A stretch of 64,000 nt of DNA from Roseiterribacter gracilis (lineage in GTDB: Bacteria > Pseudomonadota > Alphaproteobacteria > BOG-932 > Roseiterribacteraceae), in the NCBI GenBank assembly GCA_018332375.1, contig BOPV01000001.1, forward strand, positions 558,001 through 622,000, written 5' to 3'. Positions 7,362 to 15,858 of the stretch are shown piece after piece (the first letter of the stretch is position 1; each line of letters begins with the position of its first letter). The notes under the pieces were generated by a model. That model made no database searches. It saw only the letters and a list, made by a program, of their open reading frames with translations, and was not told where the DNA came from. A program made the translations under genes and the position numbers.

Positions 7362-8389
7362 GCTCGTTCCAGGCTCCACGCGACAGTCTCGCCGCCGCGG
7401 AAAGGGTGTACTGCGATCTCAGCGGTCACGTCGATACGCGCCGGCACAGCAGTGGCCTTCCGGATCAGCGTGACGCGCGCCTCGTTGACCGGCAGCCCGT
7501 AGAAGCGCGGCCCAGCCAGCGACGCGAATTCTTCCAGCCGGTCCAGCTTGCCCTGGCTGTCGAACGCTTCGGCGTAAAGCTCGATCGCAGTCGGGGCGGT
7601 GAAGATGCCGGCGCAGCCGCAGGCCGACTCTTTCTCGGCGATCGGATGCGGCGCGCTGTCAGTGCCGAGAAAGAACTTGCCGTCACCCGACGTCGCCGCT
7701 TCGAGCAGCGCCGCTTTGTGCGTGGCGCGCTTGGCAACCGGCAGGCAGTACATATGCGGGCGGATGCCGCCGACCAGCATCGTGTTGCGATCGATCAGCA
7801 GATGATGCGCAGTGATGGTGCCGGCGGTCGGCCCTTCGGCTTCGCGCACCCAGGCGACGCCTTCGCGCGTGGTGACATGTTCCAGCACGATCTTCAGACC
7901 GGGATGCGCCCGGCGCAGCGGCGTCAGGATCTTGTCGAGAAACACGGCTTCGCGGTCGAACACGTCGACATCGTGATCGGTGACTTCGCCATGCACCAGC
8001 AGCGGCAGGCCGATCTTCTCCATCCGCTCTAGCACGGGGCGGATCTTGGCAATGTCGGTGACGCCGTGCGCGCTGTTGGTGGTGGCGTGCGCAGGATAGA
8101 GCTTGGCGGCGGTGAAGATCTTGTCTTCGAGCTGGGCCGCGTCGGTGCCGTCGGTGAGATAGGCGACCATCAACGGCTTGAACGCCGAGCCGGCGGGCAG
8201 GGCGGCGACGATCTCGTCGTGATAGGCGCGGGCGCGCGCCGCATCGATCACTGGCGGGCGCAGATTGGGCATGATGATGGCGCGGCCGAACTGCGCCGCC
8301 GTGTAGGGCAGCACCGCGCGCAGCATCGCGCCGTCGCGAATATGCAGATGCCAATCGTCAGGTTGGCGGATGGTGAGCTTGTCGGTCAT
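7358..8389 (-). CDS. pyrC: Dihydroorotase (class II)
   Basis: PyrC converts carbamoyl aspartate to dihydroorotate. The N-terminus carries the zinc-binding HLHIRDG (His14, His16), and further ligands are seen in YPAHATTNSAHG, LVHGEVTD and LEHVTT, with GTDSAPH near the C-terminus. The length of 343 residues is that of the class II enzymes. The ATG at 8389 overlaps the stop of the O-antigen ligase-like gene (ATGA), so pyrC is translated downstream of an envelope gene, an unusual neighbour. No leader attenuator is visible. Confidence 0.95.
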   Translation of the reverse strand: MTDKLTIRQPDDWHLHIRDGAMLRAVLPYTAAQFGRAIIMPNLRPPVIDAARARAYHDEIVAALPAGSAFKPLMVAYLTDGTDAAQLEDKIFTAAKLYPAHATTNSAHGVTDIAKIRPVLERMEKIGLPLLVHGEVTDHDVDVFDREAVFLDKILTPLRRAHPGLKIVLEHVTTREGVAWVREAEGPTAGTITAHHLLIDRNTMLVGGIRPHMYCLPVAKRATHKAALLEAATSGDGKFFLGTDSAPHPIAEKESACGCAGIFTAPTAIELYAEAFDSQGKLDRLEEFASLAGPRFYGLPVNEARVTLIRKATAVPARIDVTAEIAVHPFRGGETVAWSLERA

Positions 8390-9537
8390 GTCGATCTGTC
8401 GAGTTTCTGAAATGCGATTGCGCTGGTCGCCAGCATCGCCATCCACCAGCTTTGCCAGGCGCCGAAGGCCAGGCTGGCAACGGTGAAGGCAACGCAGAAG
8501 GCGGGAATGGCGAAACGGCGCGTGTCGGACGCGAAGTTGGCAAGGCGCGTGGTCAGCGCAACGAACGCAGCCAGCACCAGCGCACCGCCGACGACGCCAA
8601 GCTCCAGCAGCACCTGCAACCAGCCATCATGCGGGTGCAAGGTCAGCACCGGTTTGTCGGGCGCCTGAAAGCGCGACACGACGCCGTCATTGGGCACGAC
8701 GCGCGAATTGTTGAGACCCCAGCCCAGGATCGGACGTTCGAGAAACTTCTTGGCGGCAAAGCCCCAGATCTCGACCCGATGCCGGGCCGAGTAAAAGAGA
8801 TGCTCGTTGTCAGCGACGCCCGCCTTGTCCAGCGTCCGCGCAAGCGGCACGCACAACAGCATCGCCAACACGACCAGTACGGTCGGCAGACGCCGCACCA
8901 GGTTGGGCAGCAGGCTGACCAGCCCGAACACGCCCAGCGCGATGACGCTCGACAGGCGCGACGAGGCGCTTTCCGTCAACGGCGTGAGCGCAGCGAAAAT
9001 CAGCAGCAACGGCGCTGCAATGTGCGACTTGCCCTGGCGCCACAAGACCAGCGCCGCCGGCCACAACAGCAACGGCAACGCATCGGCGGCACGATTGGCG
9101 TAGCTGAAATTCAAGGTGCGGTTCGAGAAAAGCTGGGCTGCCGGCGTGGCGAGAAACGATTGCGCCGCGAACAACACCAGCGCGATGCCGGTGCCCAGCA
9201 GCAAGGCGCGTTCGACCTTGCGCTGCTCGGCCGCGTCGAGCTTCACCGCAGCCACGAACACACTGCCGACCAGCAGTAGAGTCAGGTCGGGAATTTTCGC
9301 GAAGACTTCTTTGGGCGCGAACGCCCACAGCGCACTGGCCGCGGCCCAGGCCGAAATCGCAACCGCTAGCACCAGCGCCGCGCGCGGCGGCACCGGCCAT
9401 TGCTTGTCGCGGATGCGCGCCAACACGATCGTCGCGACGATGCCGAGAAACGACAACGGTGCCGTACCCAGCGGTGCGATGACCAGCATCGGCCCGATCA
9501 GACCGAACCACAGCGCGAGGGATGTGGCGGGGCTCAT
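8386..9537 (-). CDS. O-antigen ligase family protein (Wzy/WaaL-like)
   Basis: This polytopic protein of 383 residues has about ten membrane helices. A large periplasmic loop contains GWGLNNSR and the HPHDGWLQVLLELGVVGG segment, the HPHNxxLQ-type signature of the Wzy_C/O-antigen ligase family that transfers undecaprenyl-linked glycans. It is the first gene of the unit ending with the MOSC gene and is start-coupled to pyrC. Two glycosyltransferase genes lie just upstream beyond a palindromic repeat, consistent with a role in LPS. Ligase and polymerase cannot be separated by sequence alone. Confidence 0.8.
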   Translation of the reverse strand: MSPATSLALWFGLIGPMLVIAPLGTAPLSFLGIVATIVLARIRDKQWPVPPRAALVLAVAISAWAAASALWAFAPKEVFAKIPDLTLLLVGSVFVAAVKLDAAEQRKVERALLLGTGIALVLFAAQSFLATPAAQLFSNRTLNFSYANRAADALPLLLWPAALVLWRQGKSHIAAPLLLIFAALTPLTESASSRLSSVIALGVFGLVSLLPNLVRRLPTVLVVLAMLLCVPLARTLDKAGVADNEHLFYSARHRVEIWGFAAKKFLERPILGWGLNNSRVVPNDGVVSRFQAPDKPVLTLHPHDGWLQVLLELGVVGGALVLAAFVALTTRLANFASDTRRFAIPAFCVAFTVASLAFGAWQSWWMAMLATSAIAFQKLDRST

Positions 9538-9540
9538 AAT

Positions 9541-9650
9541 CCCCTCTCCTCGAAGGAGAGGGAGGGGCCCGTCGCGCAGCGATGGGAGGGTGAGGATTCG
9601 TTCGTCGAGCGCAGAACCCTCACCCTAGCCCTCTCCCTCGGGGAGAGGGG
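9541..9650. repeat. Palindromic intergenic repeat (CCCTCTCC type)
   Basis: The 110-base space between two minus-strand genes is a nested palindrome. The left hairpin is CCCTCTCC-TCGAA-GGAGAGGG, the right one CCCTCTCC-CTCGG-GGAGAGGG. The inner arms GGGTGAGGATTC and GAACCCTCACCC pair with one mismatch. Similar elements are dispersed in many proteobacterial genomes. It could stabilise or terminate the upstream glycosyltransferase mRNA. Confidence 0.75.
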
Positions 9651-9667
9651 ACATGACGTATGCGCGC

Positions 9668-10438
9668 TCATTTCTTGCCGTCTTCCAACGTCGCCTTGAG
9701 ATACGACAGGATCGGATAGATCGCCGCCATCAGCGCGATCAGCACACCGTAGCCGCCTTCTTTGTAGCCTTTGCGCAGCACGTAGGTTTTGTAGAAGCGC
9801 GCGAAGAAACGGCCGACCCAACGGCGCATCGGATCTTTGGGTTTTCCTTGCGCCCAATTGTGCCGCAGATCGAGCGCCAGCTCGGTCGTGTAGCGATCGA
9901 GACGATGGATCATATCGGAAATATCGTCGTCGACTTTGTGCTGGATGCGACCTTCCAGCATCGGGCCTTTGCTGCCGTCCATCTTCACTTTGGGATGGCT
10001 GTAATTGCGGCCCCAATGTTTGTAGCCGCGTCTGTACAGCGCGACATGGGCCGACTTGCCCCAGGCCGCACCCCAGCCGTAGCGCACCAGACGTTCGCCG
10101 ACGAAATTGTCGACCGGGATCAGGTGATAATCGAACGAAGTGGTTTCGATCGTGCGCCGGATCTCGGCCGCAAGCTCGGGCGGAATGCGCTCGTCGGCGT
10201 CGACTTCCAGACACCAATCGCCGGTCGCAGGCGTGTTCGACGCGTCGCGCCGTTCGCCCCACGTCGCCCAGGCACCTTCGACGATGGTGGCGCCGTGCGC
10301 CAACGCGATTTCTTTCGAACGGTCGGTGCATTTGTCGAGCGCGACGACGACCTGGTCGCAGAATTTCAACTGTTCGAGACAGGCACCGAGATGCCGCTCT
10401 TCGTTGTGGGCGCAGATACAGGCGGTGAGTTTCGTCAT
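9668..10438 (-). CDS. Family 2 glycosyltransferase (WaaE/KdtX-like)
   Basis: The protein has 256 residues and a GT-A fold. The N-terminus MTKLTACICAHNEERHL is the nucleotide-sugar-binding start, and the metal-binding acidic motif is LEVDADERIP. The C-terminal half (GGYGVLIALMAAIYPILSYLK) is hydrophobic. Members of this group add a sugar to lipid A/core oligosaccharide in the inner leaflet. Its ATG overlaps the stop of the GT9 gene by four bases, so the pair is a unit. Acceptor and donor cannot be read from sequence. Confidence 0.8.
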   Translation of the reverse strand: MTKLTACICAHNEERHLGACLEQLKFCDQVVVALDKCTDRSKEIALAHGATIVEGAWATWGERRDASNTPATGDWCLEVDADERIPPELAAEIRRTIETTSFDYHLIPVDNFVGERLVRYGWGAAWGKSAHVALYRRGYKHWGRNYSHPKVKMDGSKGPMLEGRIQHKVDDDISDMIHRLDRYTTELALDLRHNWAQGKPKDPMRRWVGRFFARFYKTYVLRKGYKEGGYGVLIALMAAIYPILSYLKATLEDGKK

Positions 10439-11358
10439 GCAGCGAGCGCTCGGGCTTTGTCGTACACGTCGTCGACCGACAATGCTTCCATCAGCCGTGT
10501 CGCCAGCGTGTCGTCGATCTTGCAAAGGTCGGTGGTGCGTTGCGGATCTTCGTGCGCGATCGCATAGGCCGCGTTCGCGCCCCAGGGACGATAGCGACGC
10601 GGCAGGCCGGGGCCGAACAGCGCCAGCGTCTTGCAGCCGGTTGCAGCCGCAAGATGCGTCAATCCGGAATCGTTTCCGACATACAGCGCGGCGCGTTCGA
10701 GCAGTGCCGCCGCAACCAACGGCCGCGTACGATTGGCAAGATCGATCGCGCCGGGAAGAAGCGCTGCGATCTCGGCGGTGATCTTTGCATCGTCGCCGGC
10801 GCCGAGCAGCACGATGCGCGTGTCGCGCAAATCGCTGCCGGTCAAACGCTGCGCGAGCTCCGACCAGCGCGCAGCGGGCCAGCGTTTGCCGACCGACGCG
10901 GCGCCGGGTGCCAGCGCGAGCAATTTGCGTCCGTCATCTGGAATCAACGACGCAGCTTCTGCGCGGCTGGCATCGTCGAGCGCGACGCGCGGTGCGGGCG
11001 GCGTGTCGAAGCCGAGCGTGGTTGCGATCTGTTCGACGACATGGCGCGTCGGGTCGGCGCGGCCGATCGAGATCAGTTTGCGTTTGCGCAGCAGGCGCGA
11101 CATCGGTGAATTGCGCAAATCGACCACCAGGTCCCAGCGCGTGCCAATCGTCTCGCGCCACAGCTTGCGCCAATGGCCAGCGGCCTTCTGTTTTTCCATC
11201 GAAAGGACGCGCACGACGCCGGGCAGGGTTGCGAACAGCTCGGCCGCCACCGGACCGCATGCCACGGTTACGCGTGCATTCTCGCCGAGTCGCGCGGCCG
11301 CGCCGGTCGAGAGCACGGCGTCGCCCAACCGGGTGGCAGTGACGTAGAGGACGTGCAA
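10435..11358 (-). CDS. Family 9 glycosyltransferase (heptosyltransferase-like)
   Basis: This protein of 307 residues has two Rossmann domains. The N-terminus HVLYVTATRLGDAVLSTG matches the start of ADP-heptose:LPS heptosyltransferases, and the sugar-nucleotide region has LALAPGAASVGKRWP, YVGNDSGLTHLAAATG and LFGPG. It likely adds a heptose-type sugar to the LPS core. A TTG at 11358 is chosen because homologues begin there; an ATG at 11424 would add 22 Gly/Pro-rich residues and overlap the divergent ygfZ start. The start is therefore open. Confidence 0.78.
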   Translation of the reverse strand: MHVLYVTATRLGDAVLSTGAAARLGENARVTVACGPVAAELFATLPGVVRVLSMEKQKAAGHWRKLWRETIGTRWDLVVDLRNSPMSRLLRKRKLISIGRADPTRHVVEQIATTLGFDTPPAPRVALDDASRAEAASLIPDDGRKLLALAPGAASVGKRWPAARWSELAQRLTGSDLRDTRIVLLGAGDDAKITAEIAALLPGAIDLANRTRPLVAAALLERAALYVGNDSGLTHLAAATGCKTLALFGPGLPRRYRPWGANAAYAIAHEDPQRTTDLCKIDDTLATRLMEALSVDDVYDKARALAA

Positions 11359-11422
11359 GGACGGCGTTTCCGGACTAGGTAAGAGCGACTTCTGGTAGCC
11401 CCCAGGCCCCGCCTTGCCAAGC

Positions 11423-12271
11423 ATGACGACCCCATCTTTCCGCACCAAACTCGACGATCGCGGCCTGTTGCGGGTCGGCGGGCCCGACCGCGTCGATTTC
11501 CTGCAGGGGCTGATCACCAACGATGTGGCCGCCATTCCTGCCGGCACCGCGCGCTATGCCTGGCTGCTGACGCCGCAAGGCCGGTTTCTGCACGAAATGA
11601 TCGTCCGCGATGACGGCGACTCGCTGCTGCTCGATGTTGAAGCGGCACGGCGCGACGATCTGCTCAAACGACTCACGCGGTTTCGCCTGCGGGCCAAGGT
11701 CGAGCTGGCCGACGTGACGTCTGATTTTAGCGTCTGGGCCGGTTGGGGTGCGCCAAGAGATGCGACAGAATGGCCCGAACTCGCGATCCATCATCCCGAC
11801 CCGCGGCTCGACGCGCTGGGCTCACGTGCGCTGCTTCCGGCCGGGGCGGATCTGCATGCCAATGCGACGCGGGACGATTGGGATCTGCATCGCCTGACCG
11901 TCGGCGTGCCCGACGGCAGTCGCGATTGTCCGGTGGAAGACGCGTTGGCGGTCGAAAGCAATCTCGATCTGCTGCACGGCGTCGCCTGGGACAAAGGTTG
12001 TTATGTCGGGCAGGAGCTGACCGCGCGCACGCATTTCCGTGCGCTGGTGAAAAAGCGTCTGGCGCCAGTTGTGATCGATGGTGATGCGCCTTCATTCGGC
12101 GCGATCCTGTCCGATGCCAGCGGAAAAGAACTGGGTGAAATGCGTTCATCGAATCGCGGACGTGGTCTTGCGCTGTTGCGCACCGACGCGATCAACGGCG
12201 ACGTAACGCTTCATGCAGGTACGGCGAAGCTCACCGTGCAACGACCGGATTGGCTGATCACGCATGGATGA
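11423..12271 (+). CDS. ygfZ: YgfZ/GcvT family folate-binding protein
   Basis: YgfZ is a tetrahydrofolate-dependent protein that helps maintain iron-sulphur enzymes such as MiaB. The protein has 282 residues. The N-terminal GcvT-like folate domain begins with FLQGLITNDV, and the signature KGCYVGQELTARTHF (Lys191 onward) includes the conserved Cys and Gln. The next gene begins eight bases before the TGA stop, so the genes may be coupled. The start codon shares the CATG of the alternative start of the divergent glycosyltransferase. The symbol is used by family membership. Confidence 0.88.
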   Translation: MTTPSFRTKLDDRGLLRVGGPDRVDFLQGLITNDVAAIPAGTARYAWLLTPQGRFLHEMIVRDDGDSLLLDVEAARRDDLLKRLTRFRLRAKVELADVTSDFSVWAGWGAPRDATEWPELAIHHPDPRLDALGSRALLPAGADLHANATRDDWDLHRLTVGVPDGSRDCPVEDALAVESNLDLLHGVAWDKGCYVGQELTARTHFRALVKKRLAPVVIDGDAPSFGAILSDASGKELGEMRSSNRGRGLALLRTDAINGDVTLHAGTAKLTVQRPDWLITHG

Positions 12272-13376
12272 GTTGCTGGTTTATCGCGACCTGTTGGGCG
12301 CGCGCAGCGAAGGGTTCGTCGCCATGCAATATAGCGGCTTCACGCAGTTGAAGCCGTTTTTCGTCGGTACGCGCGGCGAGGTTCCGGGCGACGGCATGTT
12401 GATCGCCAACGGTCCGGTCGGTCGGTTTCGCGCGCGGCAGTTGGGCGTTCCGGGCAAAGATCTCACGCACTGGATCGAAACGCACAAACCCCGCGCCATC
12501 CACGCGCAGTTCGGACTTGGCGGCGCGTTGGCGCTGCCCTTCGCGCAGAAATTCGATCTGCCCTTGTTCGTCACTTTTCATGGTGGTGACGCGACCAAGG
12601 AAACGCATTACCGCAAACGCTGGCCGGTGCCGACGATCTATCAGCGCCGCATGGACGCGATGGTCGAGCGTGCGCGCCTGATCTTCTGCGTGTCGGATTA
12701 TTTGCGCGATCGTTTGCTGGCGCGCGGTTTTCCCGGCGCCAAGTTGCTGACGCACTATCTCGGCATCGAGCTACCGAAAAAGCCGGCATTGCCGGCATAT
12801 CCGTTGCGCTCGCCGAATATTCTGCTGGTCGCGCGGCTGGTCGAAAAGAAAGGCGTCGACGTTGCGATCGACGCGATGGCAAAGCTGCGAAGCGAAGCGC
12901 CCGATCTGATCCTTGGCATCGTCGGCGACGGTCCGCTGCGCAAGGTGCTGGAACAGCGCGCGCGCGACAGCGGCGCCAACGTGCATTTCTTCGGCTGGCA
13001 TACGCCGGACGATGTCCATGCGCGGATGCGCGAAGCCGCGATGTTGCTGATCCCCAGCCGCACCGCCAGCACTGGCGATGCCGAAGGGCTGGGGCTGGTG
13101 ACGTTGGAAGCGCAAACGGTCGGATGCCCGGTGATCGGCAGCCGGCATGGCGGCATTCCCGAGGCGGTGCTGCACGAACAGACCGGCTTGCTGTTCCCCG
13201 AAGGCGACGCCGACGCGCTGGCGGCCGCGATCCTGCGCATGCGCCGGGAAAATGGTCTCGCCGAACGGCTGCGTGTTGCGGCCTTCGACCGGCTGCTGGA
13301 AGATTTCGACGCGAAAAAGCAAAGCGCGTGGCTGGAACAGATCCTGGTTTCGCTGAGCGAAGGCGACCAACGATGA
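12264..13376 (+). CDS. Family 4 glycosyltransferase (GT-B fold)
   Basis: This 370-residue glycosyltransferase has a GT-B fold. The N-terminal domain carries AQFGLGGALALPFA and FVTFHGGDA. The C-terminal domain has NILLVARLVEKKGVD, LGIVGDGPL and the EAQTVGCPVIGSRHGGIPEAV motif that holds the catalytic/binding acidic residue. It most resembles glycosyltransferases of exopolysaccharide or colanic acid pathways. The start overlaps ygfZ's stop by eight bases, an odd pairing of functions. Donor and acceptor are unknown. Confidence 0.82.
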   Translation: MDELLVYRDLLGARSEGFVAMQYSGFTQLKPFFVGTRGEVPGDGMLIANGPVGRFRARQLGVPGKDLTHWIETHKPRAIHAQFGLGGALALPFAQKFDLPLFVTFHGGDATKETHYRKRWPVPTIYQRRMDAMVERARLIFCVSDYLRDRLLARGFPGAKLLTHYLGIELPKKPALPAYPLRSPNILLVARLVEKKGVDVAIDAMAKLRSEAPDLILGIVGDGPLRKVLEQRARDSGANVHFFGWHTPDDVHARMREAAMLLIPSRTASTGDAEGLGLVTLEAQTVGCPVIGSRHGGIPEAVLHEQTGLLFPEGDADALAAAILRMRRENGLAERLRVAAFDRLLEDFDAKKQSAWLEQILVSLSEGDQR

Positions 13377-13392
13377 ATTGTGGAGGCAAGGG

Positions 13393-14505
13393 ATGAAGCG
13401 ACTTCTTGTAGGTGCGATCGTCGCGAGCGTGTTGACGCTGACTTCGTGCGACAAGAAGGAAGACGCGATCGAGATCGGCTTTGCCGGTCCCATCACCGGC
13501 TTCAACGCGGTGTTCGGCGCGCAGATGAAGCGCGGCGCCGAACAGGCGGTCGCCGACATCAACGCCGCCGGCGGCGTGCTGGGCAAGAAACTTGTCATGC
13601 GCATGAGCGACGACGTTTGCGATCCCAAGCAGGCGGTGGCGGTCGCCAACCAGATGGCGGCGGCCAAGATTCCGTTCGTACTCGGTCATTTCTGCTCGGG
13701 CTCGTCGATCCCGGCGTCGGACGTCTATGCCGAAGCCAATGTGATCGCAATGTCGCCAGGTTCGACCAATCCGAAACTGACCGACGATCCGAAAAAGAAA
13801 ACCATCTTCCGCATCTGCGGCCGTGACGACGCGCAAGGCCGCGTTGCTGGCGCATGGTTGGCGAAGAAATATGCGGGCAAGCGCATCGCGATTGCGCATG
13901 ACCGGCAGGCCTACAGCCAGGGCATCGCCGACGAGACCAAGAAGGCGATGAACGCGGCCGGGCTTCAAGAAGTGCTCTACGACACGGTGACGCCGGGCGA
14001 GAAAGATTACTCGGCCTTCGTCAGCAAGCTCAAAGCAGCGCGCATCGACCTGCTCTATTACGGCGGCTACCAGATCGAATCGTCGTTGATCGCGCGGCAG
14101 ATGCGCGAACAGGGACTCGAAGCTGCGTTCATGGCGGGCGATGGTCTGGGCACGATGGAATTCTGGACCGCGGCTGGTGCGGGCGGTGAAGGGACTTTGT
14201 TCACCTTCGGCCCCGATCTCGCTGCCGATCCGCGCAACGCCGAAATCGTGAAGCGCTTTACCGCCAATGGCGGCAATCCGCCCGAAGGCTACACGCTCTA
14301 TTCCTATGCCGGCATTCAGGCCTGGGCGCAGGCCGTGCAGAAGGCGGGTACGACCGATCCGACGACGGTCGCCGCGATGCTTCGCAGCAACAAAGCCGAC
14401 ACTGTGTTCGGACCGGTGACGTTCGACGCGAAAGGCGACGTGATCGGCGAGCCCTACGTCATGTATCGATGGAGCAAGGGCGCCTACGCACCGTTGGTCG
14501 AATAG
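13393..14505 (+). CDS. Branched-chain amino acid ABC transporter substrate-binding lipoprotein (LivK-like)
   Basis: The protein is a type I periplasmic binding protein of 370 residues. The signal ends in a lipobox, LTLTSC, so it is probably membrane-anchored, unlike the soluble LivK of enteric bacteria. IGFAGPITG, FVLGHFCSG and AVSP-like MSPGSTNPK stretches are typical of Leu/Ile/Val-binding folds. A GGAGG sequence precedes the ATG. No permease or ATPase is next to it, so it must work with components encoded elsewhere, perhaps the Liv operon at 39979. The ligand is unknown. Confidence 0.82.
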   Translation: MKRLLVGAIVASVLTLTSCDKKEDAIEIGFAGPITGFNAVFGAQMKRGAEQAVADINAAGGVLGKKLVMRMSDDVCDPKQAVAVANQMAAAKIPFVLGHFCSGSSIPASDVYAEANVIAMSPGSTNPKLTDDPKKKTIFRICGRDDAQGRVAGAWLAKKYAGKRIAIAHDRQAYSQGIADETKKAMNAAGLQEVLYDTVTPGEKDYSAFVSKLKAARIDLLYYGGYQIESSLIARQMREQGLEAAFMAGDGLGTMEFWTAAGAGGEGTLFTFGPDLAADPRNAEIVKRFTANGGNPPEGYTLYSYAGIQAWAQAVQKAGTTDPTTVAAMLRSNKADTVFGPVTFDAKGDVIGEPYVMYRWSKGAYAPLVE

Positions 14506-14508
14506 GGC

Positions 14509-15801
14509 GTGTACCAGCTCGACCTGCGCGACGGTCTCGCGCGCGATACGCCGCGCGAATGGGCCGAGTCCTGCCTTGCCCGCACGCTGACTCTCGAACC
14601 CAAGCTGCATGCCTTCGTCACGCTCGATGAAGGCGTAACGCGCAAAGCCATCGACACCTTGTCGAGCGGGCCGCTCGCGGGTGTGACGGTCGGCGTGAAG
14701 GACATTATCGACACGGTCGATCTGCCGACGCAGATGGGCTCGCGCCTGTTCGAAGGGCGTCGCGCCAACCAGGACGCCTGGATCGTCGCGCGACTGAAAA
14801 GTCTGGGCGCGATCGTGATGGGAAAGACGGTGACGACCGAATGTGCGTGGCGCACGCCGGGCGCAACGCGCAACCCCTGGAACCTCGACCATACGCCCGG
14901 CGGATCATCGAGCGGTTCGGCTGCGTCGGTTGCGGCGGGGTGTGTGCCGGTAGCGCTGGGCAGCCAAACATTGGGATCGATGATCCGTCCTGCCGCGTTT
15001 TGCGGTGTCGTCGGTTTCAAACCCAGCTTCGGCGCAATCCCGCGCACCGGCGTGTTGCCGGTTGCGCCAAGCCTCGATCATCTCGGCTTGTTCGCGCGCT
15101 CGGTCGGCGACGTCGCGCAGGTCGCGCCGTTGCTGTTCGGCCAGAATGACGGTGACGCGGTGCCCGCCGTGCCGGCGTGGTACGACGTCAAGACAAGCGA
15201 CGCGCCTGTGCTGGCGCGCGTACGCACCGCGCGCGACGCGTTGGTCAGCGACGCACAACGCGCGTTGATCGACGAGGTGCAGCGCAAATTCGAAGGCGCT
15301 GGCGCACGCATCGTCGAACTGACCCTGCCGCCCGAATTCGACGCAGTGTGGGAAGCGGCGCGCGCAATCATGGCGGCCGAAGCCTACCAGGTGCATCGCG
15401 ACCGGATTGCAGCGATGCCGGGCAAGGCGGGCGAGGCATTGGTTGCGCTGGTCGAAGAGGGCGCGGTCGTCGCGCCCGCAATCCTCGAAGCGTCGCGCAT
15501 CTTGCAAGTATCGCTGCGCACGCGCTTTGCGGCGCTGACCGCCGGCGTCGACGCGGTGCTGACGCAGCCCGCAATCGGCGAAGCGCCGAACGGTCTCGGC
15601 GACACCGGTGATCCCGTCTTCTGCACGCCCTGGACCTTTCTCGGCGTGCCCGCGATCACGATGCCGGCGGGCGTGGGACCGAACGGATTGCCGCTCGGCC
15701 TGCAACTCGCAACGCGCTGGGGGCAAGACGTGCAGCTGCTGCGCGCTGCGGCTTGGTGCGAAGCGAGCTTGGCGCTACCGCGCCAGATCGCGCTCGGGTG
15801 A
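14509..15801 (+). CDS. Amidase signature family protein (GatA-like)
   Basis: The protein has 430 residues. It shows the amidase signature with catalytic Lys64 in VGVKDIIDT and the Gly/Ser motif TPGGSSSGSAASVAAG with the cis-Ser and nucleophile region. The nucleophile-bearing segment reads GSQTLGSMIRPAA, where GatA-type enzymes have GTDTGGSIRIPA, so some active-site positions differ. The start is a GTG at 14509, four bases after the upstream stop. Closeness to the binding protein suggests a shared unit. Likely an amide hydrolase of unknown substrate; there is no gatB or gatC nearby. Confidence 0.82.
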   Translation: MYQLDLRDGLARDTPREWAESCLARTLTLEPKLHAFVTLDEGVTRKAIDTLSSGPLAGVTVGVKDIIDTVDLPTQMGSRLFEGRRANQDAWIVARLKSLGAIVMGKTVTTECAWRTPGATRNPWNLDHTPGGSSSGSAASVAAGCVPVALGSQTLGSMIRPAAFCGVVGFKPSFGAIPRTGVLPVAPSLDHLGLFARSVGDVAQVAPLLFGQNDGDAVPAVPAWYDVKTSDAPVLARVRTARDALVSDAQRALIDEVQRKFEGAGARIVELTLPPEFDAVWEAARAIMAAEAYQVHRDRIAAMPGKAGEALVALVEEGAVVAPAILEASRILQVSLRTRFAALTAGVDAVLTQPAIGEAPNGLGDTGDPVFCTPWTFLGVPAITMPAGVGPNGLPLGLQLATRWGQDVQLLRAAAWCEASLALPRQIALG

Positions 15802-15844
15802 AGCGCAGGTCGTAGCGTCTTTTCAGTTGCGTCGCGCAATATCG

Positions 15845-15856
15845 GAAGTATACTTC
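15845..15856. promoter_or_regulatory. Perfect 12-base palindrome over the RBS region of the next gene
   Basis: GAAGTATACTTC is a perfect palindrome, and its left arm overlaps the GGAAG that lies before the ATG at 15859. A second GAAGTAT follows inside the start of the gene (15861). This could be an operator for a dimeric regulator or a hairpin that hides the ribosome site. The AT-rich composition stands out. Confidence 0.4.
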
Positions 15857-15858
15857 TT

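Noticed and set aside
9541..9650. CRISPR-like repeat
   Set aside because: Only two hairpin copies in inverted orientation and no regular spacers; it is a palindromic intergenic repeat.
12571..14892. A 773-residue open frame on the minus strand opposite the glycosyltransferase, binding protein and amidase genes
   Set aside because: It lies antisense to three well-supported plus-strand genes, has Arg-rich low-complexity composition and no recognised motif. High-GC genes produce such frames by chance.
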